A stretch of 64,000 nt of DNA, taken from Clostridia bacterium. GTDB taxonomy: Bacteria > Bacillota > Clostridia > Christensenellales > SZUA-584. The notes below the pieces were generated by a model, which was not told where the DNA came from, made no database searches, and was given only the letters and a program-made list of their open reading frames with translations. The stretch lies in NCBI GenBank assembly GCA_018648645.1, contig JABGQS010000001.1, positions 1 to 64,000 on the forward strand, given 5' to 3'. Every line of letters begins with the position of its first letter. Within the stretch, counting starts at the first letter, position 1. The translations under genes were made by a program, and so were the position numbers. This document shows positions 43,876-51,330 of the stretch, one piece after another.

Positions 43876-45540
43876 ATGGGCAGACTTGAAAGTAACCGTG
43901 GTTATTTGTGTCAAGGAGTAGTCTCAATATTTAGTTCTATTTTAGAAAACGATTGGGATGGCATAAGTGTTAAATATGCAGCTGAAAGGGACAAAGTTGA
44001 CATAGCCCTCATTTATTCTGATGGTACTTTAAATAAAGCGGTCCAAGTAAGATCATCAATAAACGTATTTAGCAAGGATGATGTTCTTTCTTGGATTAAC
44101 GAAATAATGAATGATATAGATGCTCTTGAATATAATCTAATTATAATTGGGGAATGTAAAAAGAAAGCCAGCGCATTTATTGAATCTATAACAAAGTTCT
44201 ATTCTTTAAATATGGATAATGAAGCAAAGAGAAGTATTGCCGGTTTTGAAAGTGCTTTATCCCGCAATATGATAAGAATAACTGTACTGCCTTATGATGC
44301 AGATACATTATTTAGAGAAGTTAGTGACTCCGTTTATCGTTTTGCTTCATATAAGGATTTCTTAGTTGATCATCCAACCCTAGAGCAATTATCATATGCG
44401 CTGGTTTCATTGCCTATACTTTTTGGGACAAAAGGAGAAAATGTACGTAAAACGGATTATGAGAATAAAATTTTTAGGTGGTTAGAACATACGGTGAACA
44501 ATGAAACGGCGAGAACGGACACTTTTTCTGATTTGGATTTATTGGCTTATGATGGAATAGAAGAAGAGTTTAAGAAGAGTTTTCATGCTTACCATTTGTC
44601 TGATTTATCCTCATTTAAACTATATAAGGAGAAGCTGCTATCCGATGGCAAAGAACTAATAGATAAGATAAACTCGATGAAAATGAAATCCTTTGATCTA
44701 CAGATAGCCGACCATACTGATAATACTAAATCAGCAGATACAGATAAGATAAGCTTAGCGAAGGCATTTCAGTTTAAAAAAGCAGAACTTATCGATGATG
44801 AGCAAATAGATTACAAAGCAAGTATAAAGGAGTATTGGGGCATTGAAGTTAAAACCAGTTTTTTTCATGTTGGAAACCTGATACAAGAAAATATATTGAA
44901 TACCAGGATTGTGTATGAGGGAACTGATGTTGAAAAGGAAAAGCACAATTTGATAAATGTTTTGCTGTTTAACTATATTTTTATACTGAAAAGTATTGAC
45001 CATTTGTCCAAAGGAATGCAGCAGGTGCTATTCCTGCAATTAACAGTAGCGAATACAGCGAATATATCAGACAGTAATATTACGATAACGATTCCATCAA
45101 AAACAAATGATTATTGCTTGTTTGATTTTGATAGGGATTTAAGCAGCGATAATAAAGAAATGCTTGATGTAATGGCAGATATCTGGATTGAGAAAAAGAT
45201 TATTGGTACGCTCTTCGGGCAAAAGGCAAATTCGCAGGTTGGCACAGACGCTGATGAAAGTGTTTACGACAACCCACTGTTGATGCCGACATTTTTAGGA
45301 AATGCACCAAAGAAGAATCTGGAAGATATAAAAAAAGAAATAGCGTTATATCAAGCGGAAGAGAGTTCTGCCGGATTCGTAGAATATGATTTTAGCTCTA
45401 TACGTCCGGACGAATCTTTATGGCTGGAACCTTGGATGATGATATTACCAAGCACCAATGAATTTGAAATTCGCTACTCAATTCTTTCAGATGCCTTAGG
45501 CGGTAAGAAAGAGGGAGAGCTAGTGGTATCCGTTGAATAA
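43876..45540 (+). CDS. AT-rich protein with N-terminal restriction-nuclease-like domain (possible defence gene)
   Basis: 554 residues; TTAGGAG precedes the ATG. Composition is clearly richer in A/T than its neighbours, with many ATA, AAA and TTA codons: a sign of transfer. The first 110 residues, from GRLESNRGYLCQGVVSIFSSI, then ENDWD, KVDIALIY and AVQVRSSINVFSKDDV, match the pattern of the N-terminal PD-(D/E)xK-type domain of several anti-phage ATPases, where the last motif is normally QVKSS. Here the Lys is Arg. The rest has no recognised motif: no P-loop, no signal, no membrane segments. It stands alone; no partner gene is visible. Function unknown; defence is an inference. Confidence 0.55.
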   Translation: MGRLESNRGYLCQGVVSIFSSILENDWDGISVKYAAERDKVDIALIYSDGTLNKAVQVRSSINVFSKDDVLSWINEIMNDIDALEYNLIIIGECKKKASAFIESITKFYSLNMDNEAKRSIAGFESALSRNMIRITVLPYDADTLFREVSDSVYRFASYKDFLVDHPTLEQLSYALVSLPILFGTKGENVRKTDYENKIFRWLEHTVNNETARTDTFSDLDLLAYDGIEEEFKKSFHAYHLSDLSSFKLYKEKLLSDGKELIDKINSMKMKSFDLQIADHTDNTKSADTDKISLAKAFQFKKAELIDDEQIDYKASIKEYWGIEVKTSFFHVGNLIQENILNTRIVYEGTDVEKEKHNLINVLLFNYIFILKSIDHLSKGMQQVLFLQLTVANTANISDSNITITIPSKTNDYCLFDFDRDLSSDNKEMLDVMADIWIEKKIIGTLFGQKANSQVGTDADESVYDNPLLMPTFLGNAPKKNLEDIKKEIALYQAEESSAGFVEYDFSSIRPDESLWLEPWMMILPSTNEFEIRYSILSDALGGKKEGELVVSVE

Positions 45541-45571
45541 CTATTAGTGAATACCTACACAACATATAAAG

Positions 45572-45600
45572 AAGCCTCCGCAATATAGGAGGCTTTTTTT
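45572..45600 (+). terminator. Terminator after the 43876 gene
   Basis: AAGCCTCC / GGAGGCTT with an eight-base loop, then seven T. Confidence 0.8.
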
Positions 45601-45651
45601 CTACCTAAAACAGCGATTTCACAATAAAATAAAAAAATTAATAATAAATAC

Positions 45652-45681
45652 TTGACAATAGTGTATGGCATACAGTATAAT
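45652..45681 (+). promoter_or_regulatory. padR promoter with embedded dyad operator
   Basis: TTGACA (45652-45657), an 18-base spacer, and TATAAT (45676-45681). Inside the spacer is the exact dyad TGTATG-G-CATACA (45662-45674), of the ATGT/ACAT kind bound by PadR regulators. A protein sitting there would block the promoter, which suggests self-repression. Confidence 0.75.
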
Positions 45682-45698
45682 GAGCACGAGGTGAGAAG

Positions 45699-46043
45699 AT
45701 GAGTGATAATAACGAGATTAAAACGAACTTATTCCTGGAGCTGAGACGGGGCACGATTACACTGTGTGTGCTGAGCCAGCTGACAGAGCCAAAGTACGGA
45801 TACGCGCTGGTGGAGACGCTGGACGAAAAAGGAATGCGCGTGGAACCCGGGACGCTGTATCCGCTGCTGAGAAGGCTGGAGAAGCAGGGGCTGTTGAAAA
45901 GCGAGTGGGAGACCACGGGCAGCAAACCGCGCAAGTATTACGTGCTTAGCGAAATGGGAGAGCAAGTGTATCTGGCGCTGACAGCAGAGTGGGGACAGAT
46001 GCGCGAAACGATTGATACGTTAACGAATGAGGAGGCAAAGTAA
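45699..46043 (+). CDS. PadR family transcriptional regulator
   Basis: 114 residues. Winged helix-turn-helix: RRGTITLCVLSQLTEPKYGYALVETL, the wing GMRVEPGTLYPLLRRLEKQGLL, then TGSKPRKYYVLSEMG. The C-terminal helix is for dimerisation. PadR proteins respond to small ligands and usually repress their own operon. The next gene starts two bases after the stop, and its ribosome site lies within padR. The short C-terminal part makes this the PadR-S2 kind. Confidence 0.93.
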   Translation: MSDNNEIKTNLFLELRRGTITLCVLSQLTEPKYGYALVETLDEKGMRVEPGTLYPLLRRLEKQGLLKSEWETTGSKPRKYYVLSEMGEQVYLALTAEWGQMRETIDTLTNEEAK

Positions 46044-46044
46044 A

Positions 46045-47064
46045 ATGGAAAAGACGAGCAATGATTTTATGGGAATGGTTGATCGATATGTGTATGACGT
46101 GACACGGCGGCTGCCAAAAGCGCAGCGGGCAGATATCGAGCAGGAACTAAGAGGATTGATTGAGGACATGCTGGAGCAGGCGGGGCCGACACCTCGTAAA
46201 GAAGACGTGGAAGCGGTGTTGACGGAGCTTGGGCGTCCGAGCGAGCTGGCATCCAAATATCGCGGTAAGAAGCGATTTTTGATAGGACCGGAGTTATTCG
46301 ATACTTACTTACTTGTGATTAAAATCGTTATGGGCGCAGTAGCGCTTGGCATCACAATCGCGACAGTTGTCGGCGTGATTGCCTCGCCGCCGCCGCACTT
46401 TTGGATAGCGCTAGCCGATTACTTATCAACTCTAGTCTCGGCGGTGGTGCAGGCGTTTGCATATGTCACAATAGTGTTTGCGATAATCGAGCGCTTTGCC
46501 AAGAGGAAAGAGAACTGGAAGCAGGACGCTTGGAAGCCGGTCGATTTGCCCGAGATTCCAAAGGCGAAGGCGCGCATCAAACCGTCTGAACCGATTGCCG
46601 GCATCGTGTTTGCCGTAATCGCGCTGATGGTATTCAATACTGTGCCGCATTTGATTGGCATCTATCAATTCTCGGACGGGGTTACGATTACTCCGGTGTT
46701 TGATCTTGATGTATTGCGCAGTATGATTGTATTGATCGATATACTGTTTGTTCTCGCCATTGTAAAGGAAGCATTTAGATTGGTGAACGGCAAGCATTCG
46801 ATAATGCTGGCGACAGCAGTTACAATTATTAACGCCGCTATGATTACGATAACGATTGCGGTGTTCCTCCCACCGGCAATCTGGAACGGCGATATGATTG
46901 CGATGCTGCAAGCGGGTTCGGATATGACCTGGGCAGAGCGGGTTGACTTGCAATACATTTGGTCAATCGTACCAAAGATTATTGTGGGGCTAAGCGTGTT
47001 CGGCTATGTGGTAGAGATTATCACAAGCTGGGTACGGGGCGCAAGAAACGCAATCACTGGATAG
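46045..47064 (+). CDS. HAAS-domain membrane protein
   Basis: 339 residues from ATG 46045 (GGAGG within padR). The first 75 residues hold the HAAS domain: DRYVYDVTRRLPKAQRADIEQELRGLIEDMLE and EAVLTELGRPSELASKYR. About 85-335 has several transmembrane helices. HAAS proteins are nearly always next to PadR and are thought to be the membrane partner or sensor in that system. It forms an operon with padR and ends at 47078-47117. Confidence 0.88.
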   Translation: MEKTSNDFMGMVDRYVYDVTRRLPKAQRADIEQELRGLIEDMLEQAGPTPRKEDVEAVLTELGRPSELASKYRGKKRFLIGPELFDTYLLVIKIVMGAVALGITIATVVGVIASPPPHFWIALADYLSTLVSAVVQAFAYVTIVFAIIERFAKRKENWKQDAWKPVDLPEIPKAKARIKPSEPIAGIVFAVIALMVFNTVPHLIGIYQFSDGVTITPVFDLDVLRSMIVLIDILFVLAIVKEAFRLVNGKHSIMLATAVTIINAAMITITIAVFLPPAIWNGDMIAMLQAGSDMTWAERVDLQYIWSIVPKIIVGLSVFGYVVEIITSWVRGARNAITG

Positions 47065-47077
47065 GCAAGAAACAGGC

Positions 47078-47117
47078 AAAAAAGGGAGCGCATCCGCATT
47101 GGATGTGCTCCCTTTTT
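47078..47117. terminator. Bidirectional terminator hairpin
   Basis: AAAAAGGGAGCGCATCC / GGATGTGCTCCCTTTTT, with one wobble. Confidence 0.85.
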
Positions 47118-47135
47118 ATTATGTCGTCTAATATG

Positions 47136-47708
47136 CTACCATTGTGTTTTGTCTTCTTGCTTTTCTGTATTGACCGGATAGTTCGGCTCAGGAAATTGTG
47201 CAGAGCTATCAATAGGCGCGACTGAAATCGCTGTGTCTTCCTGTTGTGCAATTTGCTGTTGCTGAGTGATAAATGCCTCCATGTGTCGATGATACTGCTG
47301 ACGAAATACCAGCTTTTGAAAATAGCTGTCGGGCAGCGGTATAAAAGCGAGTATGCCGGCCGCGATACACACAAGGCTTGTGAACGCCAAAATAGAAAAC
47401 GCTGCAGAGTCGATAACGGCTATCACAAACAGTGGTATGCTTGCGCCAATAATGATTAGACCGCCAACGATGCGCTTTGCTCTTATTAAGCCGGCACCGA
47501 CGATGCTGGCGGCGACCGTTAGAAACAAGAGTATGGCTACGGCTGTTGCTACGCTACTGTCATATTGTAAAAAGAAAATGTCTTGGTGCCCTGCCAATAT
47601 GCTCGTGCCGATTATTAGTGCGAACAGACCGCCGTATATGCTGGCGATAAGCCCCATAATAAAGCCGGACAATCTTCCTCTGTTACGTTTCAATTTCGCT
47701 ATATCCAA
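47136..47708 (-). CDS. Small membrane protein (DUF4064-like), copy 1
   Basis: 190 residues with four transmembrane helices in the first 130 residues, followed by a Gln-rich soluble tail (TQQQQIAQQED). It is paralogous to the next gene upstream, as shared stretches are visible: a start GFIMGLIASIYGGLFALIIG, RIVGGLIIIGASIPLFVIAVID and ILAFIPLPDSYFQKL. Its start is 26 bases after the partner's stop. Function unknown. Confidence 0.65.
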   Translation of the reverse strand: MDIAKLKRNRGRLSGFIMGLIASIYGGLFALIIGTSILAGHQDIFFLQYDSSVATAVAILLFLTVAASIVGAGLIRAKRIVGGLIIIGASIPLFVIAVIDSAAFSILAFTSLVCIAAGILAFIPLPDSYFQKLVFRQQYHRHMEAFITQQQQIAQQEDTAISVAPIDSSAQFPEPNYPVNTEKQEDKTQW

Positions 47709-47734
47709 AAGTGCTGCCTCCGTATTTTAGTCTG

Positions 47735-48361
47735 CTATTCTGCCGGGTTGTTGTCCTTTGGTGGTGGCGGCGCAACCGGGGGTTGCTGTGGTTGCGGAGG
47801 TTGCTGCGGTTGATATGGCTGCTGTGGCTGCTGCTGATACGGTTGGTACGGCTGTTGCTGTGGTGGATACTGCTGGTATTGCTGCTGCGGCTGGTATGAT
47901 TGTTGCGTATTTCGGTTAAATTTCTTTTGTTTGCGCTCGACATAAAGCTGCTTGTAGCGGGCGCTGTATGGTACAAACGCCAGGATTGCGGCTGTGAATG
48001 ACATCAGCCCGGTTATGAGAAGTGGGATCATAAGAATCGAAGTCCATGCGCCGGCAACGCCGACAAAAATAATGGGTATAGAAGTAATCAGCATTAAAAC
48101 GCCGCCTGCGATACGGCTGGATCGAACGATGCAACCGCCAATCAAGTTGAGCAGAGCGATAACAAAAATAACGATGCCTGCAACCAGGATTATACCACCC
48201 AACCAAGCACTCAAGTCGCCCAATACGCTTTCAAACAGACTGCTTGTGAAACCACTTGCCAAGAATGCGCTAAATGCCAAAACGATGCCGATGATGCCGT
48301 GGAGAATCCCGGCGATAAGCCCGAGCACCGTTGCGGAAACGCGTCCAATTTTGTTACTCAT
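47735..48361 (-). CDS. Small membrane protein (DUF4064-like), copy 2 with Pro/Gln tail
   Basis: 208 residues from ATG 48361 (GGAGGT). Four transmembrane helices similar in place to the next gene (TVLGLIAGILHGIIGIVLAF, RIAGGVLMLITSIPIIFVGVAG, ILAFVPYSARYKQL). The C-terminal 55 residues are a Gln/Pro/Tyr-rich repeat, which may bind proteins or the wall. The tail has alternating CAG- and CCG-like codons and may vary in length. First gene of the pair. Confidence 0.65.
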   Translation of the reverse strand: MSNKIGRVSATVLGLIAGILHGIIGIVLAFSAFLASGFTSSLFESVLGDLSAWLGGIILVAGIVIFVIALLNLIGGCIVRSSRIAGGVLMLITSIPIIFVGVAGAWTSILMIPLLITGLMSFTAAILAFVPYSARYKQLYVERKQKKFNRNTQQSYQPQQQYQQYPPQQQPYQPYQQQPQQPYQPQQPPQPQQPPVAPPPPKDNNPAE

Positions 48362-48525
48362 TGCAAATACCTCCAAAATTTTTGTACATATTTATATGCT
48401 TCAATTTTACTCCCTTTATCTATAGTAGTCAATCAGATTAACACGCTTTTTGCAAATTTTACATGTCGGATTTGTGAACACAGTGGTAACATTGCCGTTT
48501 TGAAACGCGAATTGAATAAAAAGTG

Positions 48526-48556
48526 TTGATTTTCATTGGGGGGTATGTGTTATAAT
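48526..48556 (+). promoter_or_regulatory. Candidate promoter of rex
   Basis: TTGATT (48526-48531) and TATAAT (48551-48556) with a 19-base spacer, longer than ideal. No clear Rex-type TTGTTAA..TTAACAA site was found here. Confidence 0.4.
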
Positions 48557-48579
48557 AGTTTAATTAGGAGGAGACAGCT

Positions 48580-49215
48580 ATGCGGGATAACAGAATTAGC
48601 GAAGCGGTTATAAGTCGGCTGCCTAAGTACTATAGGTACTTGAGCGAACTTGAAGCAAAGGGGACTCAGCGAGTATCATCCAGCAAGATGAGCGCGGATA
48701 TGGGGCTTAATGCGTCGCAGATTCGGCGAGACCTTAATTGCTTTGGGGGTTTTGGTCAACAGGGGTATGGGTATCAGGTGAACAATCTCAAAAACGAGAT
48801 TAAGAAAATACTTGGTATTGGCAAGAAATATACCGCGGTGGTTGTGGGCGCCGGAAACATTGGGCAGGCGCTGTACAAGTACACGAACTTCGCTGAGGAA
48901 GGTTATAATCTTGCTGCAATCTTTGATGCTGACCAATCTGTGGTCGATAAGGAGATTGACGGAATAACTGTGCGGCCTATCGAAGAGCTTGCCGATTTTG
49001 TTATCAACAACGAAGTGAACCTTGGGGTGATTACTGCGCCTAAGCGGCACGCCCAGCGGATTGCTGACGAGCTTGTGCTTCTTGGCGTCAAAGGCATATG
49101 GAATTTCGCGCCGGTTGATGTTGTGGCACGCAAAGGCGTTTGTGTAGAAAACGTGCATTTGAGCGACAGCTTGTTTGTGCTTTCATATAGGATGAGAACC
49201 AATGGAGAAGATTAG
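48580..49215 (+). CDS. rex: Redox-sensing transcriptional repressor Rex
   Basis: 211 residues. Rex senses the NADH/NAD ratio and controls fermentation genes. The N-terminal winged helix: RLPKYYRYLSEL...RVSSSKMSADMGLNASQIRRDLNCFG (DNA helix), then VVVGAGNIGQALYKY, the NADH site (GAGNIG). AGGAGGAG precedes the ATG. It is followed by yjbQ with an overlap of 14 bases. Its target genes are not in this window by visible sites. Confidence 0.95.
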   Translation: MRDNRISEAVISRLPKYYRYLSELEAKGTQRVSSSKMSADMGLNASQIRRDLNCFGGFGQQGYGYQVNNLKNEIKKILGIGKKYTAVVVGAGNIGQALYKYTNFAEEGYNLAAIFDADQSVVDKEIDGITVRPIEELADFVINNEVNLGVITAPKRHAQRIADELVLLGVKGIWNFAPVDVVARKGVCVENVHLSDSLFVLSYRMRTNGED

Positions 49216-49594
49216 CGTAAAGACAAAGCAGCGCTGTGAGATGGTCAACATCACAAGCGACGTAAAGCGATGCGTAAAGCAAATCGGGATAAAAAGCGGC
49301 GTGGTGCATGTTTTTGTTCCGCACACAACGGCGGGGGTGTCGATAAACGAAAACGCAGACCCTGACGTAGTGCGTGATGTCGTGTTTGCGATGGAGCGCG
49401 CTGTGCCAAACGAGGGATTCGATCACCTTGAAGGCAATTCGGACGCGCATACCAAAGCGCAGATGACTGGGCTGTCCTTGACCGTAATTGTGCAGGACGG
49501 GCAGCTGATGCTCGGCGTGTGGCAAGGCATATATTTTTGTGAGTTTGACGGACCGCGCAATCGTCAAGTATATGTGCAGGCAGCAAATTGTTAA
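49202..49594 (+). CDS. YjbQ/UPF0047 family protein
   Basis: 130 residues overlapping rex by 14 bases. Family marks: HVFVPHTTAGVSINENADPDV, EGNSDAHTKAQMTG and LGVWQGIYFCEFDGPRNRQVYV. Some members convert thiamine phosphates (ThiE-like activity), but the physiological role is not settled. The conserved His/Asp residues of the family are present. Coupling to rex is probably just co-transcription. Confidence 0.92.
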   Translation: MEKISVKTKQRCEMVNITSDVKRCVKQIGIKSGVVHVFVPHTTAGVSINENADPDVVRDVVFAMERAVPNEGFDHLEGNSDAHTKAQMTGLSLTVIVQDGQLMLGVWQGIYFCEFDGPRNRQVYVQAANC

Positions 49595-49681
49595 TGTAAA
49601 GTCGGTGTTTGCAGATGCTCTGCGATGCCTGAATCAATAAAGGAAAGAATGTGCGAAGGGCACAAAGCGAAAGGAAAAGTC

Positions 49682-51205
49682 ATGGTAAAGAGAAAAAACA
49701 AAAACTCAAAATTAATGAGGAACTTGTTATGGGCACTCGGAGTGCTTATCGTAGCATTGATTGTCGTGCTGATTATTATACTTGCGACCGGCGGAAAAGA
49801 TGAAGAGCAGCAGAAAGTTGAGCAGTTGTATGAAACGGCTGAGTATGTTACCGGCGTGTCTATTTCGGGTGTTGATATCTCGGGGTTGATGTTTGATGAA
49901 GCAAACACAAAAAGTGAGCTGTTATCTATTGCAGGGTCTGCGACCGACAATGTGAGCTTTACATTTAACGTGGACGGTGTGCAGTTTTCGTTTACTGCCG
50001 AGGAGCTTGGTGTCACGTCCAATTTTGCGCAGGTGCTGGAAGATGCCATGCTATATGGTAATTCGGGCAGTGGTGCGCAGATTAGAGAAGAGCGCGGTGA
50101 GGCACGAGAAAACGGAATGGATTTTGCGATTGGTTTACATGCAGAGGAAACGGTTGTATATGAAAAGCTGCAGCAGATCAAACCAATGATGGATATATTG
50201 CCTCAGGACGCGTCACTTGATATTGTAGATGCCGTTTTAGGCGAAGCGAGATTTATATATACGGACGAAGTCAAAGGTGTCGATGTTGACATTGCGCAGC
50301 TTGCTAAGCTGATAGGCATAGGTGCGGCGAGCGGCGACTTTAGCGCGATTGAAGCGCCGGTGATTATCACCAATCCGAAAATCGATGTCGTTACTCTAAA
50401 AGAGAACACAAAGCTGATAGCGTCATTCTCTTCGTTCTTTGACTCGCCTACGCTGAGCAAAGAAGGCAGAGTGAACAATATTCAGATACTCGGAGACTTT
50501 GTGAACGGTGTTGTCATTATGCCGGGAGAAACGTGGTCGATAAACGAGGAAGCAGGACCGCGAATTCCGTCTACGGCGACGACAATTGGATGGTCAGAAG
50601 CACCGGGAATAAGCAACGGCAGATATGAAGAGCAGCTTGGCGGCGGAGTTTGTCAGGTTAGCAGCTCGGTGTACAATGCGGCGATTTTGGCAGAGCTCGA
50701 AATTGTCTCTAGAAACCAGCATAGTTGGCCATCGGGATATATTGTTGAAGGAATGGATGCAACGATTAGTACAGGCGGACCGGATTTGGTATTAGGAAAT
50801 CCTTATGATATGCCGATATATTTGGCTGTCTTTGTAGAGGAAGAGGAGTTTAAAGTGACGGTCGAGGTTTACGGACCTCCATTGACTCACGGATATACGG
50901 TGCGGTTTGTTTCTAATTTGGTTCAAACGATACAGGCAGGCGATCCGATATACCATTATGATTCGCTTGTTGACCCGGAGGGCAACGAAATCCCTGAGGG
51001 TGCAACTGTCACATGGATTAAAGGAAAGAACGGTCAAGTTTGGGAAGTGACAAAACAGTACGTTGATGAAGATGGCAACGTTATAATGTCGGAGAAGTTC
51101 TCGAGCAACAGGTATAAGGCGTTTACCTATGAGTATTATGTGAACGGACCGGACCCGGCGATTGCGGGACCGACGCCATTGCCGTCACCATCACCGACAC
51201 CATAG
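49682..51205 (+). CDS. VanW family wall-associated protein, copy 1
   Basis: 507 residues from ATG 49682 (AAGGAAAAG site); starts at 49625 or 49649 are possible. A basic MVKRKNKNSKLMRN leader, then a transmembrane helix (about 16-40), then repeated peptidoglycan-binding-like units, and the VanW domain, with VIMPGETWSINEEAG, GGGVCQVSSSVYNAAIL, and GMDATIS. It ends in a Pro/Ser tail (TPLPSPSPTP). VanW was named from a vancomycin cluster but most copies are general envelope proteins. A paralogue follows at 51327. Confidence 0.9.
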   Translation: MVKRKNKNSKLMRNLLWALGVLIVALIVVLIIILATGGKDEEQQKVEQLYETAEYVTGVSISGVDISGLMFDEANTKSELLSIAGSATDNVSFTFNVDGVQFSFTAEELGVTSNFAQVLEDAMLYGNSGSGAQIREERGEARENGMDFAIGLHAEETVVYEKLQQIKPMMDILPQDASLDIVDAVLGEARFIYTDEVKGVDVDIAQLAKLIGIGAASGDFSAIEAPVIITNPKIDVVTLKENTKLIASFSSFFDSPTLSKEGRVNNIQILGDFVNGVVIMPGETWSINEEAGPRIPSTATTIGWSEAPGISNGRYEEQLGGGVCQVSSSVYNAAILAELEIVSRNQHSWPSGYIVEGMDATISTGGPDLVLGNPYDMPIYLAVFVEEEEFKVTVEVYGPPLTHGYTVRFVSNLVQTIQAGDPIYHYDSLVDPEGNEIPEGATVTWIKGKNGQVWEVTKQYVDEDGNVIMSEKFSSNRYKAFTYEYYVNGPDPAIAGPTPLPSPSPTP

Positions 51206-51330
51206 AGCATATCAACACGGGGCAGACGACGGGCGTGCTGCATTGCGAGCTGTCGGTTTACAAGAAAGAGATTATGTTGTATTATATACAATATATGGAG
51301 AAAGATTATTTGGAGGAAGTACAGTTATGA
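51206..51330 (+). pseudogene. Coding-like remnant between the VanW genes, ending in an ATGA overlap
   Basis: In one frame the stretch reads without stops from 51130 to TGA 51328-51330, with G/C at most third positions, as in genes here, and includes IEHINTGQTTGVLHCELSVY. It has no start codon with a ribosome site. Its TGA overlaps the ATG of the second VanW gene (ATGA), a usual coupling arrangement. It may be the 3' end of a lost gene or a frameshifted tail of VanW copy 1. No family was recognised. Confidence 0.35.
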
